A stretch of 64,000 nt of DNA from Streptomyces sp. WZ-12 (GTDB lineage: Bacteria; Actinomycetota; Actinomycetes; Streptomycetales; Streptomycetaceae): contig NZ_CP118574.1 of NCBI RefSeq assembly GCF_028898845.1, forward strand, positions 6,545,001 to 6,609,000, in the 5' to 3' direction. A program made the position numbers and the translations under genes. Every line of letters starts with the position of its first letter. Position 1 is the first letter of the stretch. The notes below the pieces were generated by a model, which was not told the DNA's origin, made no database searches, and saw only the letters and a list, made by a program, of their open reading frames with translations. This document shows, piece after piece, positions 26,835 through 35,524 of this stretch.

Positions 26835-27281
26835 ATGACAACCACCGATCTTGACCCCAAGTCCCCTGTCCCGGGCCCCGGTTCCACCACCGGGGCCTCC
26901 GGCTTGGCCGCTGGCTCCGGTGACGTCGCTCCCGCGTCGTTCGTCGTCAACGTCCCCGGCCTTGCCGACGCCGAACTGGAACCGGAGCCCCTCGATCCCG
27001 AACAGGTCGTTTCCGGCGATCCGGTGGTGACCGGCAAGGTGCTCTGGGAGTCCCCGGACGGCTGCCAGATCCGCGGCATCTGGCAGATCACCCCGGGCGT
27101 GGTGACGGACACCGAGGCGAACGAGCTGTTCGTGGTTGTCAGCGGACGCGCCACCATCGAGGTCGAGGGCGGCCCGGTCCTGGAGGTGGGACCGGGGGAC
27201 GCCTGCGTCCTGCGCGAGGGCGACCGGACGCGATGGACCGTGCACGAGACGTTGCGCAAGGCGTACCACATCAGCCTCTAG
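26835..27281 (+). CDS. Cupin-domain protein (DUF861/Cupin_3 type)
   Basis: A 148-aa single-domain cupin. After a Thr/Pro/Ala-rich N-terminus of about 50 residues, the barrel shows VLWESPDGCQIRGIWQITPG, ELFVVVSGRATIEVEGG, VGPGDACVLREGDRTRWTVHETLRKAYH, the pattern of the Cupin_3 group. The usual first-motif histidines are not kept as a full metal triad, so a binding or regulatory role is as likely as catalysis. It follows coaE by 23 bases. No substrate can be inferred. Confidence 0.8.
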   Translation: MTTTDLDPKSPVPGPGSTTGASGLAAGSGDVAPASFVVNVPGLADAELEPEPLDPEQVVSGDPVVTGKVLWESPDGCQIRGIWQITPGVVTDTEANELFVVVSGRATIEVEGGPVLEVGPGDACVLREGDRTRWTVHETLRKAYHISL

Positions 27282-27627
27282 CGGGGCGGTGGGCACATCG
27301 GCGTCGGGGTCGGGTCGGCGTCGGTGTGAGGTGCTGGCGTTGGTGTGGGACACCGCCATCCACGAGGCCCGTTGCCAACGAGTCCCGTTCCAACGGACCC
27401 CGCTGGCCGCGGCCCTCGGCGTCGACGGGTGCCGCCGTCGACGGGTCCCGGGCTCCGGTAGGGAGCGACCGCCGGGTCGGGAATGCGGCAACGCATCCGG
27501 GTGTTGACGACCTCGTTGCCGCACCGCACAGGGCGGTTGCACCACACTGAGCGGTTGTGCACCGCACATCGCCGTACGGAGTAGGCCGGTTACGGCCTGC
27601 CCCGACGACACCGGAAGGAGTCGGCCC
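27282..27627. other. Intergenic stretch before the TPR gene
   Basis: No gene recognised. The frames are short or lack ribosome sites. AAGGAG at about 27612 belongs to the next gene. Confidence 0.5.
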
Positions 27628-28038
27628 GTGCCCGAGCGCAGCCCCGAGACACACGTCATCGACTACCGTGCCGCGGAGCAACTGCTGGACGCCCGTGACC
27701 CGCGCGGCGCGATCCGGCTGTTGGATTCAGTGATCAGCGCACACCCGGAGAACACCGCCGCGCGGCTGCTGCGTGCCCGTGCCTTCTTCCTCTCCGCCCA
27801 ACTCCGCCCCGCGGAGCTGGAGTTCCAGATCGTGTTGGAACGCGAACCGGACAATGCCTTCGCTCACTTCGCACTGGGTCGCACCCTGGAGCGTGCCAGC
27901 CGCCCCGACGAGGCGTTGCGGCACTTCCGTCTGGCAGCGGCACTCGAACCGCGCCGGGAATTCATCGAAGCCGCCCGCTTCGCCCCGGACCGCGGCAACG
28001 GTGGCCGTGCGACTGGACCGGAGGACGGCGCCCCGTAG
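27628..28038 (+). CDS. Small tetratricopeptide-repeat protein
   Basis: A 136-aa protein made of about three TPR units: AAEQLLDARDPRGAIRLLDSVISAHPENTAARLLRARAFF, then LRPAELEFQIVLEREPDNAFAHFALGRTLERA, then RPDEALRHFRLAAALEPRREF. Such small TPR proteins are protein-interaction scaffolds. The N-terminus ERSPETHVIDYRAAEQLL is shared with a conserved actinobacterial group located near coaE. The GTG at 27628 has an AAGGAG site. No partner can be named. Confidence 0.85.
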   Translation: MPERSPETHVIDYRAAEQLLDARDPRGAIRLLDSVISAHPENTAARLLRARAFFLSAQLRPAELEFQIVLEREPDNAFAHFALGRTLERASRPDEALRHFRLAAALEPRREFIEAARFAPDRGNGGRATGPEDGAP

Positions 28039-28149
28039 GTGGGCCCACCTCCAGCGCCTCGTAGCTGTCGCCGGTGTGCCACCTGGCCTGTCGGCCGGCA
28101 ACGGCTGCATTCGCGATCTGCTGCTACGGCCTGGCATCAGGACCCGTGG

Positions 28150-28464
28150 TTACGGTCTGGAGTCGCGTCGCCGACCGGTGGTGTCACGTATCTCGCTGCG
28201 GCCGTGGTCCGGTGCATAGGGCGGTATGTCCCTGCCGGGCTGGTAGTGCGGTCCCTGATGGATGTGCCGGATCACCAAGGCCAGGTCGGTGGCGGCCAGC
28301 GCGGCCAGTGCGGCGCAGGCCGCCGCCCACTGCGGCCGGCCGGCCATCACGAAGGCCACGGCGCCGGCGATGGCCCACAGCAGCCCCCACAGGGCCAGCC
28401 CCAATCGCATCCTCAGCGGGCTGCGCGCGTGTAGCGGCTCATCTCCCGAGCGCATCACACTCAT
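28150..28464 (-). CDS. DUF6343-type small membrane protein
   Basis: A 104-aa protein starting MSVMRSGDEPLHARSPLRMRL, which matches the DUF6343 family of Streptomyces as I remember it. Two hydrophobic segments follow (LALWGLLWAIAGAVAFVMAG and WAAACAALAALAATDLALVI), then a polar tail with HIHQGPHYQPGRDIPPY. It is probably a two-span inner-membrane protein of unknown function. The ATG at 28464 is directly preceded by GGAGGTAGGAG; a second ATG at 28455 is possible. It is convergent with the TPR gene. Confidence 0.75.
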   Translation of the reverse strand: MSVMRSGDEPLHARSPLRMRLGLALWGLLWAIAGAVAFVMAGRPQWAAACAALAALAATDLALVIRHIHQGPHYQPGRDIPPYAPDHGRSEIRDTTGRRRDSRP

Positions 28465-28627
28465 CTCCTACCTCCAGCATCCTCCTGCTCGATTCGTCCG
28501 TCACGTGTCGGGTTTCTCCTTTCTGCGTGATCGTCGTTGCCTGTGCGCATCTCCCGGCTCCTCCGGGTTCTTGGCTCCTGCCCTCCCCAGAGGCTTGCCC
28601 TCGGTTCGGTGTGCTCGTCTCCTGGAT

Positions 28628-28684
28628 TCGTCGCGTCGTCGCGTCGTCGCGTTCTCGGGGTCTCGGGGTCTCGGGGTCTCGGGG
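28628..28684. repeat. Compound octamer repeat with G-quadruplex motif
   Basis: TCGTCGCG is repeated three times (28628-28651), then TCTCGGGG four times (28653-28684). The plus strand therefore holds four GGGG runs separated by TCTC, a canonical G-quadruplex motif, followed by a further GGG. It lies between the helicase gene and the DUF6343 gene. The rest of 28465-28877 holds no recognisable gene. Confidence 0.85.
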
Positions 28685-28877
28685 TCTGGGTCTCGCGTTC
28701 TCGTGCGGGGTGTTCCGTCCTGTACCGGCCGGGTGGCGCGCTGTGGGAATGGGTGGGTTTTGGAGATTGGGGCTGGGGCTCGGCCCTCGGTGGTGATGGG
28801 CTTTGGTTCCTGATCCTTTCGGCGTTGGGTCCCGGCGCGGTGCTGCCGGAGTGCGGGGCCGGGGTGGGGGCCGGCCA

Positions 28878-30401
28878 TTACGCATTTGGGTTCGTGCGGC
28901 GGTTGCCGCCTTCGGGCTGAGGGCGGGGATCGCCGGCCGGGTGGGTGTTGATCCACGACAGCCCGCCGATGTCGAGCTGCGACCGGGCGCGGGTCACCGC
29001 GACATAGGCCAGGCGGGCCTCGTCGAGGTCGATCGGGCCCGGCAGGGGTGTGCCGTCCTCGTCGCGCTCGTCGAGATCATCGGGGCCGGTGAAGTCGTCC
29101 GCGATGCGCACGCTCGACCACTCGCGGCCCTTGGCGCGGTGGGCGGTGGACACCGTCACCTCGGCGGACTCCTCGGGCGAGAGCCGGTCCAGGGCGCGCA
29201 GTACCGCGTCCGAGCCGTGTTCGTCGATCAGCTCCACCAGGGGTAACAGGTCGCGTCCGGCCGGATCGAATTCCGCGTACTCGCGGAGTTCGGACCAGGT
29301 CTCGAAGAGCATCAGCTCGGGGTGTGCTGTGCGCCGGCCCGATGCCAGGTCGTGCGCGGCGCGGGCCAGCGCGGTCAGTGACTCCCCGCCACCGGCGAGT
29401 GCGACCCGGCGGTTCGCCTCCAACTGCCGTATCACCTCGACCATGGCGCCCACGTTCGTCCGGCACAGGATCGCCTCGGGGACCGGGACGCGGCACAGCT
29501 CGGACTTCAGACAGGGGGACCCGGTGAGCCGGAGGGGCGTGCCGACGATCGTCAGCCACCGGTTGGCCTCGTTCGCCAGGGCCGGGCCGAAGCGGAAGGA
29601 GCGGGAGAGGCTGAGGTGGGTGCCGTCGAAGCCGGTCATCACGTCGCGGGCGCCGCGCCAGCCGTAGATGGCCTGTGCGGAGTCTCCGACCAGCACGAGC
29701 TGCGCGTGGTCCCGCTGTGTGGTGAGGACCTGCTCGACGACCGGGTTGGTGTCCTGTGCCTCGTCGAGGAGGAGGAAGTCGGCGGGGATGAGGGGGTCGC
29801 TCAATGCCCACATCTTGAGGTAGTGGTCGTGCTCGAAGCGGACCACGCCCTGGTCCGGGTCCTGCAGATCGGTCCATGCCTTGCGGGCGAACGGCAGGAC
29901 CAGGGTGGCGAGTTGGGTGTGCAGCGGCTCGGACTCGGCGCCGCGCAGTGGTGGGACGTGATGGTGTGCGAGCTCCTTGTCGGCGGACTGGCAGAAGCGG
30001 GTGACGGTGCGGAGCACCGTGTAGGACAGGGCTTTGTTGTTGACCTTGCGCGGGCCGATGCGTAAGGACAGGCCGTCCTCGATTCCGAGGGCGGCGCCTG
30101 TGCGCCAGCCCGCTTGGCGTGGGGCGTTCAGGCGCGCTTGGTAGTGCCGGCCGACGGCGGTGTACGCGAGGGCGTGTGCGGTTCTGCAGGACACCTCGGA
30201 GGGGAAGGTGCTGGCTGCGTGGCGTGCGACGGCGCGGTTGAAGGCGATGTAGCGGCCGGTGCGGCGTTGGCGTCGGGCGGTGTGGGCCAGCATCGCCAGC
30301 GTCGTCGTCTTTCCGGTGCCGGCGCCGGCCTGGATGACGAGGTGGGCGCCGGTGGGGAAGGCTTCGGCTGCGGCGGCCTGCTCGGGGGTGGGGGTGTGCA
30401 T
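28878..30401 (-). CDS. UvrD/Rep-type superfamily 1 helicase (FBH1-like)
   Basis: A 507-aa SF1A helicase, shorter than UvrD or PcrA and closer in size to FBH1-like and phage-type helicases. Motifs: Q-motif PTPEQAAAAEAF, Walker A IQAGAGTGKTTTLAML, motif II FLLLDEAQDTNPVVEQVL, motif III LVLVGDSAQAIYGWRGA, motif IV SLSRSFRFGPALANEANRWL, motif V VTVSTAHRAKGREWSSV, and motif VI LAYVAVTRARSQLDIG. The N-terminal segment VSCRTAHALAY is typical of FBH1-like members. The ATG at 30401 has a GGAG site and begins just before the Q-motif. It is divergent from the SNF2 operon, so DNA-processing genes cluster here. A role in recombination or repair is likely from the family. Confidence 0.9.
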   Translation of the reverse strand: MHTPTPEQAAAAEAFPTGAHLVIQAGAGTGKTTTLAMLAHTARRQRRTGRYIAFNRAVARHAASTFPSEVSCRTAHALAYTAVGRHYQARLNAPRQAGWRTGAALGIEDGLSLRIGPRKVNNKALSYTVLRTVTRFCQSADKELAHHHVPPLRGAESEPLHTQLATLVLPFARKAWTDLQDPDQGVVRFEHDHYLKMWALSDPLIPADFLLLDEAQDTNPVVEQVLTTQRDHAQLVLVGDSAQAIYGWRGARDVMTGFDGTHLSLSRSFRFGPALANEANRWLTIVGTPLRLTGSPCLKSELCRVPVPEAILCRTNVGAMVEVIRQLEANRRVALAGGGESLTALARAAHDLASGRRTAHPELMLFETWSELREYAEFDPAGRDLLPLVELIDEHGSDAVLRALDRLSPEESAEVTVSTAHRAKGREWSSVRIADDFTGPDDLDERDEDGTPLPGPIDLDEARLAYVAVTRARSQLDIGGLSWINTHPAGDPRPQPEGGNRRTNPNA

Positions 30402-30872
30402 GAGGACTCCTCGATGGTCGTGGATCGCCGTGTGGTGTGGTGAGTTGCCGCTGTGCCGTCGCGCGGCGGTGTTGCTGTGCGACGGTGAGTTTCTGTGCGT
30501 CGCGGTGAGTGATTGCGTCACTGAATGTAATCGACTTGGCGCGGGAGCGGGCGGCCCGCGTCCAGCCTGTGGATAACTTCGGCGTGGGCGGCTTTCTGTC
30601 CGGCTCGTGGTGCGTGGGTATCGGCTCTCTGTGCTGGTCAGGGCGTGTGCGGTCGGACGGCTTCACATGAGGTGCGGTGCTCCGCGCGTACGGTGCGCGG
30701 GGCGAGGGGCCGCCGATTGTCAGTGGGGTCTGCTTTCCTCGACATCACGCAGACGACGTGCAGATGTCACGCAGAGCTGCGGTGTCGGACGTGGCGGAAA
30801 GGCACGGCGTGAAGGCCACGCCGTGACCGGTGGGGGATGCCGCGGCTGCCGGAGGACGACGGGGGAGACGAC
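30402..30872. other. Divergent promoter region between the UvrD-like gene and the SNF2 operon
   Basis: A 471-base gap. The left part is relatively AT-rich around 30490-30540, with an AGTGA-TTGCG-TCACT inverted repeat at about 30508-30522, and probably holds the helicase promoter. The right part carries a damage-type promoter motif at 30717. A 20-codon frame (30764-30826, MSRRAAVSDVAERHGVKATP) lies between that motif and the SNF2 start. It has no ribosome site, so I do not call it a gene. Confidence 0.5.
30717..30739 (+). promoter_or_regulatory. RecA-NDp/PafBC-type motif upstream of the SNF2 operon (weak -10)
   Basis: TTGTCAGTG (30717-30725) is followed after 8 bases by TTTCCT (30734-30739), which keeps the first and last T of the TANNNT -10 but not the A. 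It lies about 135 bases before the SNF2 start codon. Confidence 0.45.
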
Positions 30873-33800
30873 GTGAAGACGACCGTAGACTCGCAGGTCG
30901 GGGGCGTAGCAGAAGGAGTCCGGGCGCGATGGGCCCGGGAAGCGCCGTTGGCGGCGCGGAACGACCCGACGGCAGGGGATGGCATGGCGAGGTGGCAGGA
31001 GGCGCCGGGAGAGGCGTCCCGGCCCTCGATCGCCCCTGCCGTCGGAGCGCCCCGCGCGGGCGAAGGTGGAGTCGGCGATCTGGCCGCGGCCCTGGTGGAG
31101 TGCGCCGCGATCTTTCTGCCGGCCCGTACGCCGCGGGCCGGGATGGTCGCCTTCTGGCGACCGGACGGCGGCCCGCTTCCCGGCGCCGACGTGGAGGGGG
31201 GCGGCGGCCGGGAGCCGGTGTCGGGTGGTGTCACGCGGCTGACCGTCGCGCGGCGCCATGGCAACGGTGCGCGGAGCCGGACGGTGCCCGCGCGTCTGCT
31301 GCCCCTGCCCGACGCCGTGCCAGTGCTGGCCCGGGCCCGGCACGCCTCCAGCGCCCATCCGGCAGCCGCCTGCTGGGGCGCGGCCACCCTGCACGCGCTG
31401 CACCTCACCGCTCGCGGCAGACTGCTGCCCGGTCTGACCGACGAGGACGCCGATGCCTGGCGCGCCGGCCCGCTCGACGCGGACGACATCGCACACCTCC
31501 GAGCCATCGCCGCCGCCATGCCCCCGGAGGCGTACGCGGTACCGATCCCGGGTGCCCGACCGCTCCAGTTGCCCGATCCGGTAGCCCTGGTACGGCAGTT
31601 CGTGGATGCCGTCGTCGACACCCTGCCGCGTACCCCGGCCGCCGAGTTGGTGGCGGGCGCCCCGTTCGCCGCGACGGCACCGCAGTACCTCCCGGCCGCC
31701 CAGGAGTGGGCCGCTGAGGTCGCCGCCGGGGCCGACGCCGGCGTCCGGCTCTCGCTCCGTCTCGACCTCGCCCCGCACCAGCTCTTCGACACCGAGGGAG
31801 GGGATGCGCCCGCGGCGGACGGTGCGCACGGCGAGGAAGCGAACGGGGATGGGGCGGCAACTCCGGGCGGTGGCATGGAGGAACGGCGCGCGGCGGCGGC
31901 CGTCCTACAGGTCCACAGCCTCACCGACCCGACCCTGGTGGTCGATGCCCGCCAGCTCTGGGAGGGCGGAGCACCGGACCACTTCGGCGCCCGGTCCCGT
32001 GCCGACGCGCTGCTCGCGCTGCGCCGCGCGACCCGCGTCTGGCCCCCACTCGGCCGCCTCCTGGAGCGCCCCGTTCCTGATGTACTCCCGCTCGCCGAGG
32101 ACGAGTTGTACGCCCTCCTGGGGGAGTTCGCGCCGCGCCTCGACGCCGCCGGGATGGCCGTCCACTGGCCCAAGGAGCTGACCCGCGGTCTGACCGCGAT
32201 GGCGGTGCTGCGGCCCGCTCCCGGTTCGGCGGCGGACGGCTTCGGCTTCTTCGACGCCGGTGAACTGGCACAGTTCCGCTGGCAGTTGGCCATGGACGGG
32301 GTGCCGCTCAGCGACGCGGAGATGGATGCCCTCGCCGAGGCGCACCGCCCCATGGTGCGACTGCGCGACCAGTGGGTCCTCGTCGACCCCGGGTTGGTCC
32401 GCAAGGCACGCAAGCGCGAACTGGGCTATCTGGACCCGGCCCGGGCCCTCGCCGCCACGCTCGACGGCACCGCGGAGGTGGACGGCGAACGGGTCGAGGT
32501 GGTGCCCCTGGGCGCCCTCGCCGCCCTGCGCGGCCGGCTCACCACCACGGCGCGCCCGCTAGCCCAGCCCGCGGGACTGCGGGCGACCCTGCGCGACTAC
32601 CAACTGCGCGGCGTGGCCTGGCTCGACACCATGGTCTCCACCGGACTGGGCGGCTGCCTGGCAGACGACATGGGGCTGGGCAAGACCATCACCGTCATCG
32701 CGCTCCACCTCCACCGGCGGCCCACCGCCCCCGTCCTCGTCGTCTGCCCCGCGTCCCTGCTCGGCAACTGGCAGCGCGAGATCGAACGCTTCGCACCCGG
32801 CACGCCCGTACGCCGCTTCCACGGCGCCGGCCGCAGCCTCGACGGCATGGACGGCGGCTTCGTGCTGACGACCTACGGGACGATGCGCAGCAGCGCCACC
32901 GAACTGGCCGGCCGCACCTGGGCCTGGGTCGTCGCCGACGAGGCGCAGCACGTGAAGAATCCGCGCTCCTCGACGGCCAGGGCGCTGCGCGGCATCAAGG
33001 CCCCGGCGCGGCTCGCCCTCACCGGCACGCCCGTGGAGAACAACCTCTCCGAGCTGTGGGCGCTGCTGGATTGGACCACCCCCGGGCTCCTCGGGCCGCT
33101 CAAGACGTTCCGCGCCCTGCACGCCCGCGAGGTCGAGGGCGGAGAGGATCCGCGGGCGGCGGAGCGACTGGCCAGACTGGTCCGGCCGTTCATCCTGCGC
33201 CGCAAGAAGTCCGATCCCGGTATCGCGCCCGAACTCCCGCCCAAGACGGAGACCGACCATCCGGTCCCGCTGGGGCGCGAACAGGCCGCGCTGTACCAGG
33301 CGGTGGTGCGCGAGACCCTCGCCCGGATCGAGGGCGCCGAGGGGATGGCGCGGCGCGGCCTGGTGATGAAGCTGCTCACCGACCTGAAGCAGATCTGCAA
33401 CCACCCCGCGCAGTACCTCAAGGAGAACGCCCCGGGCCTGGCCGCGCGCTCCGGGAAACTCGAACTCCTCGACGAGCTCCTGGACACCATCCTCGCGGAG
33501 GGCGGCGCCACCCTGGTCTTCACCCAGTACGTCGCCATGGCACGGCTGCTGGAGCGCCACCTTGCGGGGAGAGGCGTCCACAGTCAACTCCTGCACGGCG
33601 GGACCCCGGTGGCCGAACGGGAGCGGATGGTGGACCGCTTCCAGTCGGGTCGGGCGCCGGTCTTCCTGCTGTCCCTGAAGGCGGCGGGCACCGGCCTGAA
33701 CCTCACCCGGGCCGGGCACGTCGTCCACTACGACCGCTGGTGGAATCCGGCGGTGGAGGAGCAGGCCACCGACCGCGCCTACCGCATCGGCCAGACCCAG

Positions 33801-33974
33801 CCCGTCCAGGTCCACCGGCTGATCACCGAGGGCACCGTGGAGGACAACATCGCCCAACTCCTCACCGCCAAAAGGGCCCTCGCCGACGCGGTGCTCTCCG
33901 GTAGCGAGGGCGCGTTCACCGAGCTGACCGACGCCGAACTCGCCGACCTCGTCTCCCTGAGGAGGACCGGATGA
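30873..33974 (+). CDS. SNF2-family helicase/ATPase (YwqA-type)
   Basis: A protein of about 1033 aa. The N-terminal half includes a SNF2-associated (DUF3670-like) region with AIFLPARTPRAGMVAFWRPDGG near its start and GFGFFDAGELAQFRWQLAMDG before the motor. The ATPase begins at DYQLRGVAWLDTM. It has Walker A DDMGLGKTIT (about residue 600), DEAQ-box VVADEAQHVKNP (about 690), LTGTPVENNLSELWALLDW, and motifs V-VI LLSLKAAGTGLNLTRA and DRAYRIGQTQPV. It is a double-stranded DNA translocase of the SNF2 type. The GTG at 30873 has GGGGGAG seven bases upstream; ATG 30837 or ATG 30984 are alternatives. Its stop overlaps the start of the SWIM gene, so the pair is translationally coupled, as in B. subtilis ywqA-ywqB. 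Confidence 0.92.
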   Translation: MKTTVDSQVGGVAEGVRARWAREAPLAARNDPTAGDGMARWQEAPGEASRPSIAPAVGAPRAGEGGVGDLAAALVECAAIFLPARTPRAGMVAFWRPDGGPLPGADVEGGGGREPVSGGVTRLTVARRHGNGARSRTVPARLLPLPDAVPVLARARHASSAHPAAACWGAATLHALHLTARGRLLPGLTDEDADAWRAGPLDADDIAHLRAIAAAMPPEAYAVPIPGARPLQLPDPVALVRQFVDAVVDTLPRTPAAELVAGAPFAATAPQYLPAAQEWAAEVAAGADAGVRLSLRLDLAPHQLFDTEGGDAPAADGAHGEEANGDGAATPGGGMEERRAAAAVLQVHSLTDPTLVVDARQLWEGGAPDHFGARSRADALLALRRATRVWPPLGRLLERPVPDVLPLAEDELYALLGEFAPRLDAAGMAVHWPKELTRGLTAMAVLRPAPGSAADGFGFFDAGELAQFRWQLAMDGVPLSDAEMDALAEAHRPMVRLRDQWVLVDPGLVRKARKRELGYLDPARALAATLDGTAEVDGERVEVVPLGALAALRGRLTTTARPLAQPAGLRATLRDYQLRGVAWLDTMVSTGLGGCLADDMGLGKTITVIALHLHRRPTAPVLVVCPASLLGNWQREIERFAPGTPVRRFHGAGRSLDGMDGGFVLTTYGTMRSSATELAGRTWAWVVADEAQHVKNPRSSTARALRGIKAPARLALTGTPVENNLSELWALLDWTTPGLLGPLKTFRALHAREVEGGEDPRAAERLARLVRPFILRRKKSDPGIAPELPPKTETDHPVPLGREQAALYQAVVRETLARIEGAEGMARRGLVMKLLTDLKQICNHPAQYLKENAPGLAARSGKLELLDELLDTILAEGGATLVFTQYVAMARLLERHLAGRGVHSQLLHGGTPVAERERMVDRFQSGRAPVFLLSLKAAGTGLNLTRAGHVVHYDRWWNPAVEEQATDRAYRIGQTQPVQVHRLITEGTVEDNIAQLLTAKRALADAVLSGSEGAFTELTDAELADLVSLRRTG

Positions 33975-35524
33975 ACCCCGGGCACCGGCGGCGGCCCGTC
34001 ACGGGGCGCGCCGCGGCGGCGGACCGACTGGCCCGCGCCGACCGTTCGCGCACCTTCCCGCCGCTGCCGGTCCTCGACGGCCCGGACGGGACCGCCGCCG
34101 CGTCCTGGTGGGGCGGTGCCTGGCTGACGGCGCTGGAGCGCAGCGCACTGGACGGCGCCCGGTTGACCCGTGGCCGGGCCTACGCTCGCGCCGGTCACGT
34201 CGACACGATCAACATCACCCCGGGCCGGATGATCGCCACCGTACGGGGCAGCCGACCCCGCCCGTACAGTGCCGAGGTGCGCGTCAAGACGCTCACCGAC
34301 CAGGAGTGGGACGCCCTGTTGGACGGTGTCGCCGCCCACCCAGACCAGCTCACTGCGCTGCTGGCCAAGGAACTGCCCCGCGCACTGGCCGAGGCCGAAC
34401 CGGGACTCCTGCCGGGGCCGGGCGACTTGGTGCCCCGGTGCTCCTGCCCGGACACCGGCCGGCCCTGCAAGCACGCCGCCGCGCTCTGCTTCCAGGTGGC
34501 CCGGCTGTTGGACGCCGATCCCTTCATCCTGCTGCTGATCCGGGGCCGCGGTGAGCGGGAGTTGCTCGACGAGCTCGGACGTCGCAGCGCCGGCCACGGC
34601 GCACGGGAGAGTCGGGGGCGGGCCGCTGGTCTGGCCCGGGTGGTGCCCGGGGGCGACGGGCCCGCGACCGCCGTCGTATCTGCGGTGAGTTCGGCTGTGG
34701 CCGCTCCCACCCCTTCTACGTCCCGCCCGGCGTTCGGCCCTGACGGAGCGCGGGCGTCCGGATCTGCCGCCGTGGAGCGTGCCGTGACACCGGAGGAGGA
34801 GCCGGCCCGGGTGGGCGCCGATGGGGGCGGCGGAGCCGCTTGGGCTCCGGCTCTCCCGGCTCAGGGCGTGCTCGCCCGGGAGGCCCTCGCCGACCGCCCC
34901 AGACCGCCACTCCCACCACCGGCCGCGGTACCGCCGCGGCCCGGCCGGCCGTTGGCCCTCCCGGACGCCGACGGGCTCCCGTTCGACGCCGCCACGCTCG
35001 AACTCCTCGCCACCGACGCCGCGGCCCGCGCCCATGCCTGCCTCACGGACCCCGAATCCCCGGGGGAGCCCGCAGCGGCCGGTCCCTTCCCGGCGCTCCC
35101 GCCGTGGGAGGACGCCATCCGCCTGGCCGCCACCGCCCACCCCACTGCCGGTCTGACCACGACCACCCGCGCGCTGTACCGCGACCTCGCGGCGGCGAGC
35201 GGCCGCACCCCCACGGACATCGCCCGGTCCGTCGCCGCCTGGCGTCAGGGGGGCCACGAGGGGCTCGTCCTCCTGGAGAACACCTGGAACCCGCCGGCCG
35301 GCGACTTCGACCGGGCCCGCAGCGCCCTCCTGGCCGCGGGGTTGCCGGCCCTGCGCCCGCATCACAACCGCCTCACCGACGCCGCCCGCGGGCTCCAACT
35401 CCGCTTCGGCCACGACCACCGCTGGTACCCGTACGAATCCGAGCCCGGCGCCGAGGACTGGTGGCCCACCGGCCCCGCGGACCCGGACCCCGTGGGCGCC
35501 CTGACCACCCTGGTGACACGATGA
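33971..35524 (+). CDS. SWIM zinc-finger protein, partner of the SNF2 helicase
   Basis: A 517-aa protein with a SWIM zinc finger at about residues 155-175 (CSCPDTGRPCKHAAALCF, the CxC...CxH pattern). The N-terminal SWWGGAWLTALERSALDGARLTRGRAYARAGHV is typical of SNF2-linked SWIM proteins. A long Ala/Pro-rich linker (about residues 200-330) leads to a C-terminal helical domain with DIARSVAAWRQGGHEGLVLLENTWNPPAGDFDRA. SWIM fingers bind DNA or proteins. The ATG overlaps the SNF2 stop (ATGA) and its own stop overlaps the next ATG, so three proteins are made in a fixed order. The linker is longer than usual, making this a large member of the family. Confidence 0.88.
   Translation: MNPGHRRRPVTGRAAAADRLARADRSRTFPPLPVLDGPDGTAAASWWGGAWLTALERSALDGARLTRGRAYARAGHVDTINITPGRMIATVRGSRPRPYSAEVRVKTLTDQEWDALLDGVAAHPDQLTALLAKELPRALAEAEPGLLPGPGDLVPRCSCPDTGRPCKHAAALCFQVARLLDADPFILLLIRGRGERELLDELGRRSAGHGARESRGRAAGLARVVPGGDGPATAVVSAVSSAVAAPTPSTSRPAFGPDGARASGSAAVERAVTPEEEPARVGADGGGGAAWAPALPAQGVLAREALADRPRPPLPPPAAVPPRPGRPLALPDADGLPFDAATLELLATDAAARAHACLTDPESPGEPAAAGPFPALPPWEDAIRLAATAHPTAGLTTTTRALYRDLAAASGRTPTDIARSVAAWRQGGHEGLVLLENTWNPPAGDFDRARSALLAAGLPALRPHHNRLTDAARGLQLRFGHDHRWYPYESEPGAEDWWPTGPADPDPVGALTTLVTR

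Noticed and set aside
27131..27160. TTGTCAGCG as a damage-type promoter.
   Set aside because: One mismatch at a core position, inside the cupin coding sequence, and no -10 at the right spacing.
30764..30826. A 20-codon leader peptide upstream of the SNF2 gene.
   Set aside because: No ribosome site, no characteristic sequence; mentioned only under the intergenic region.
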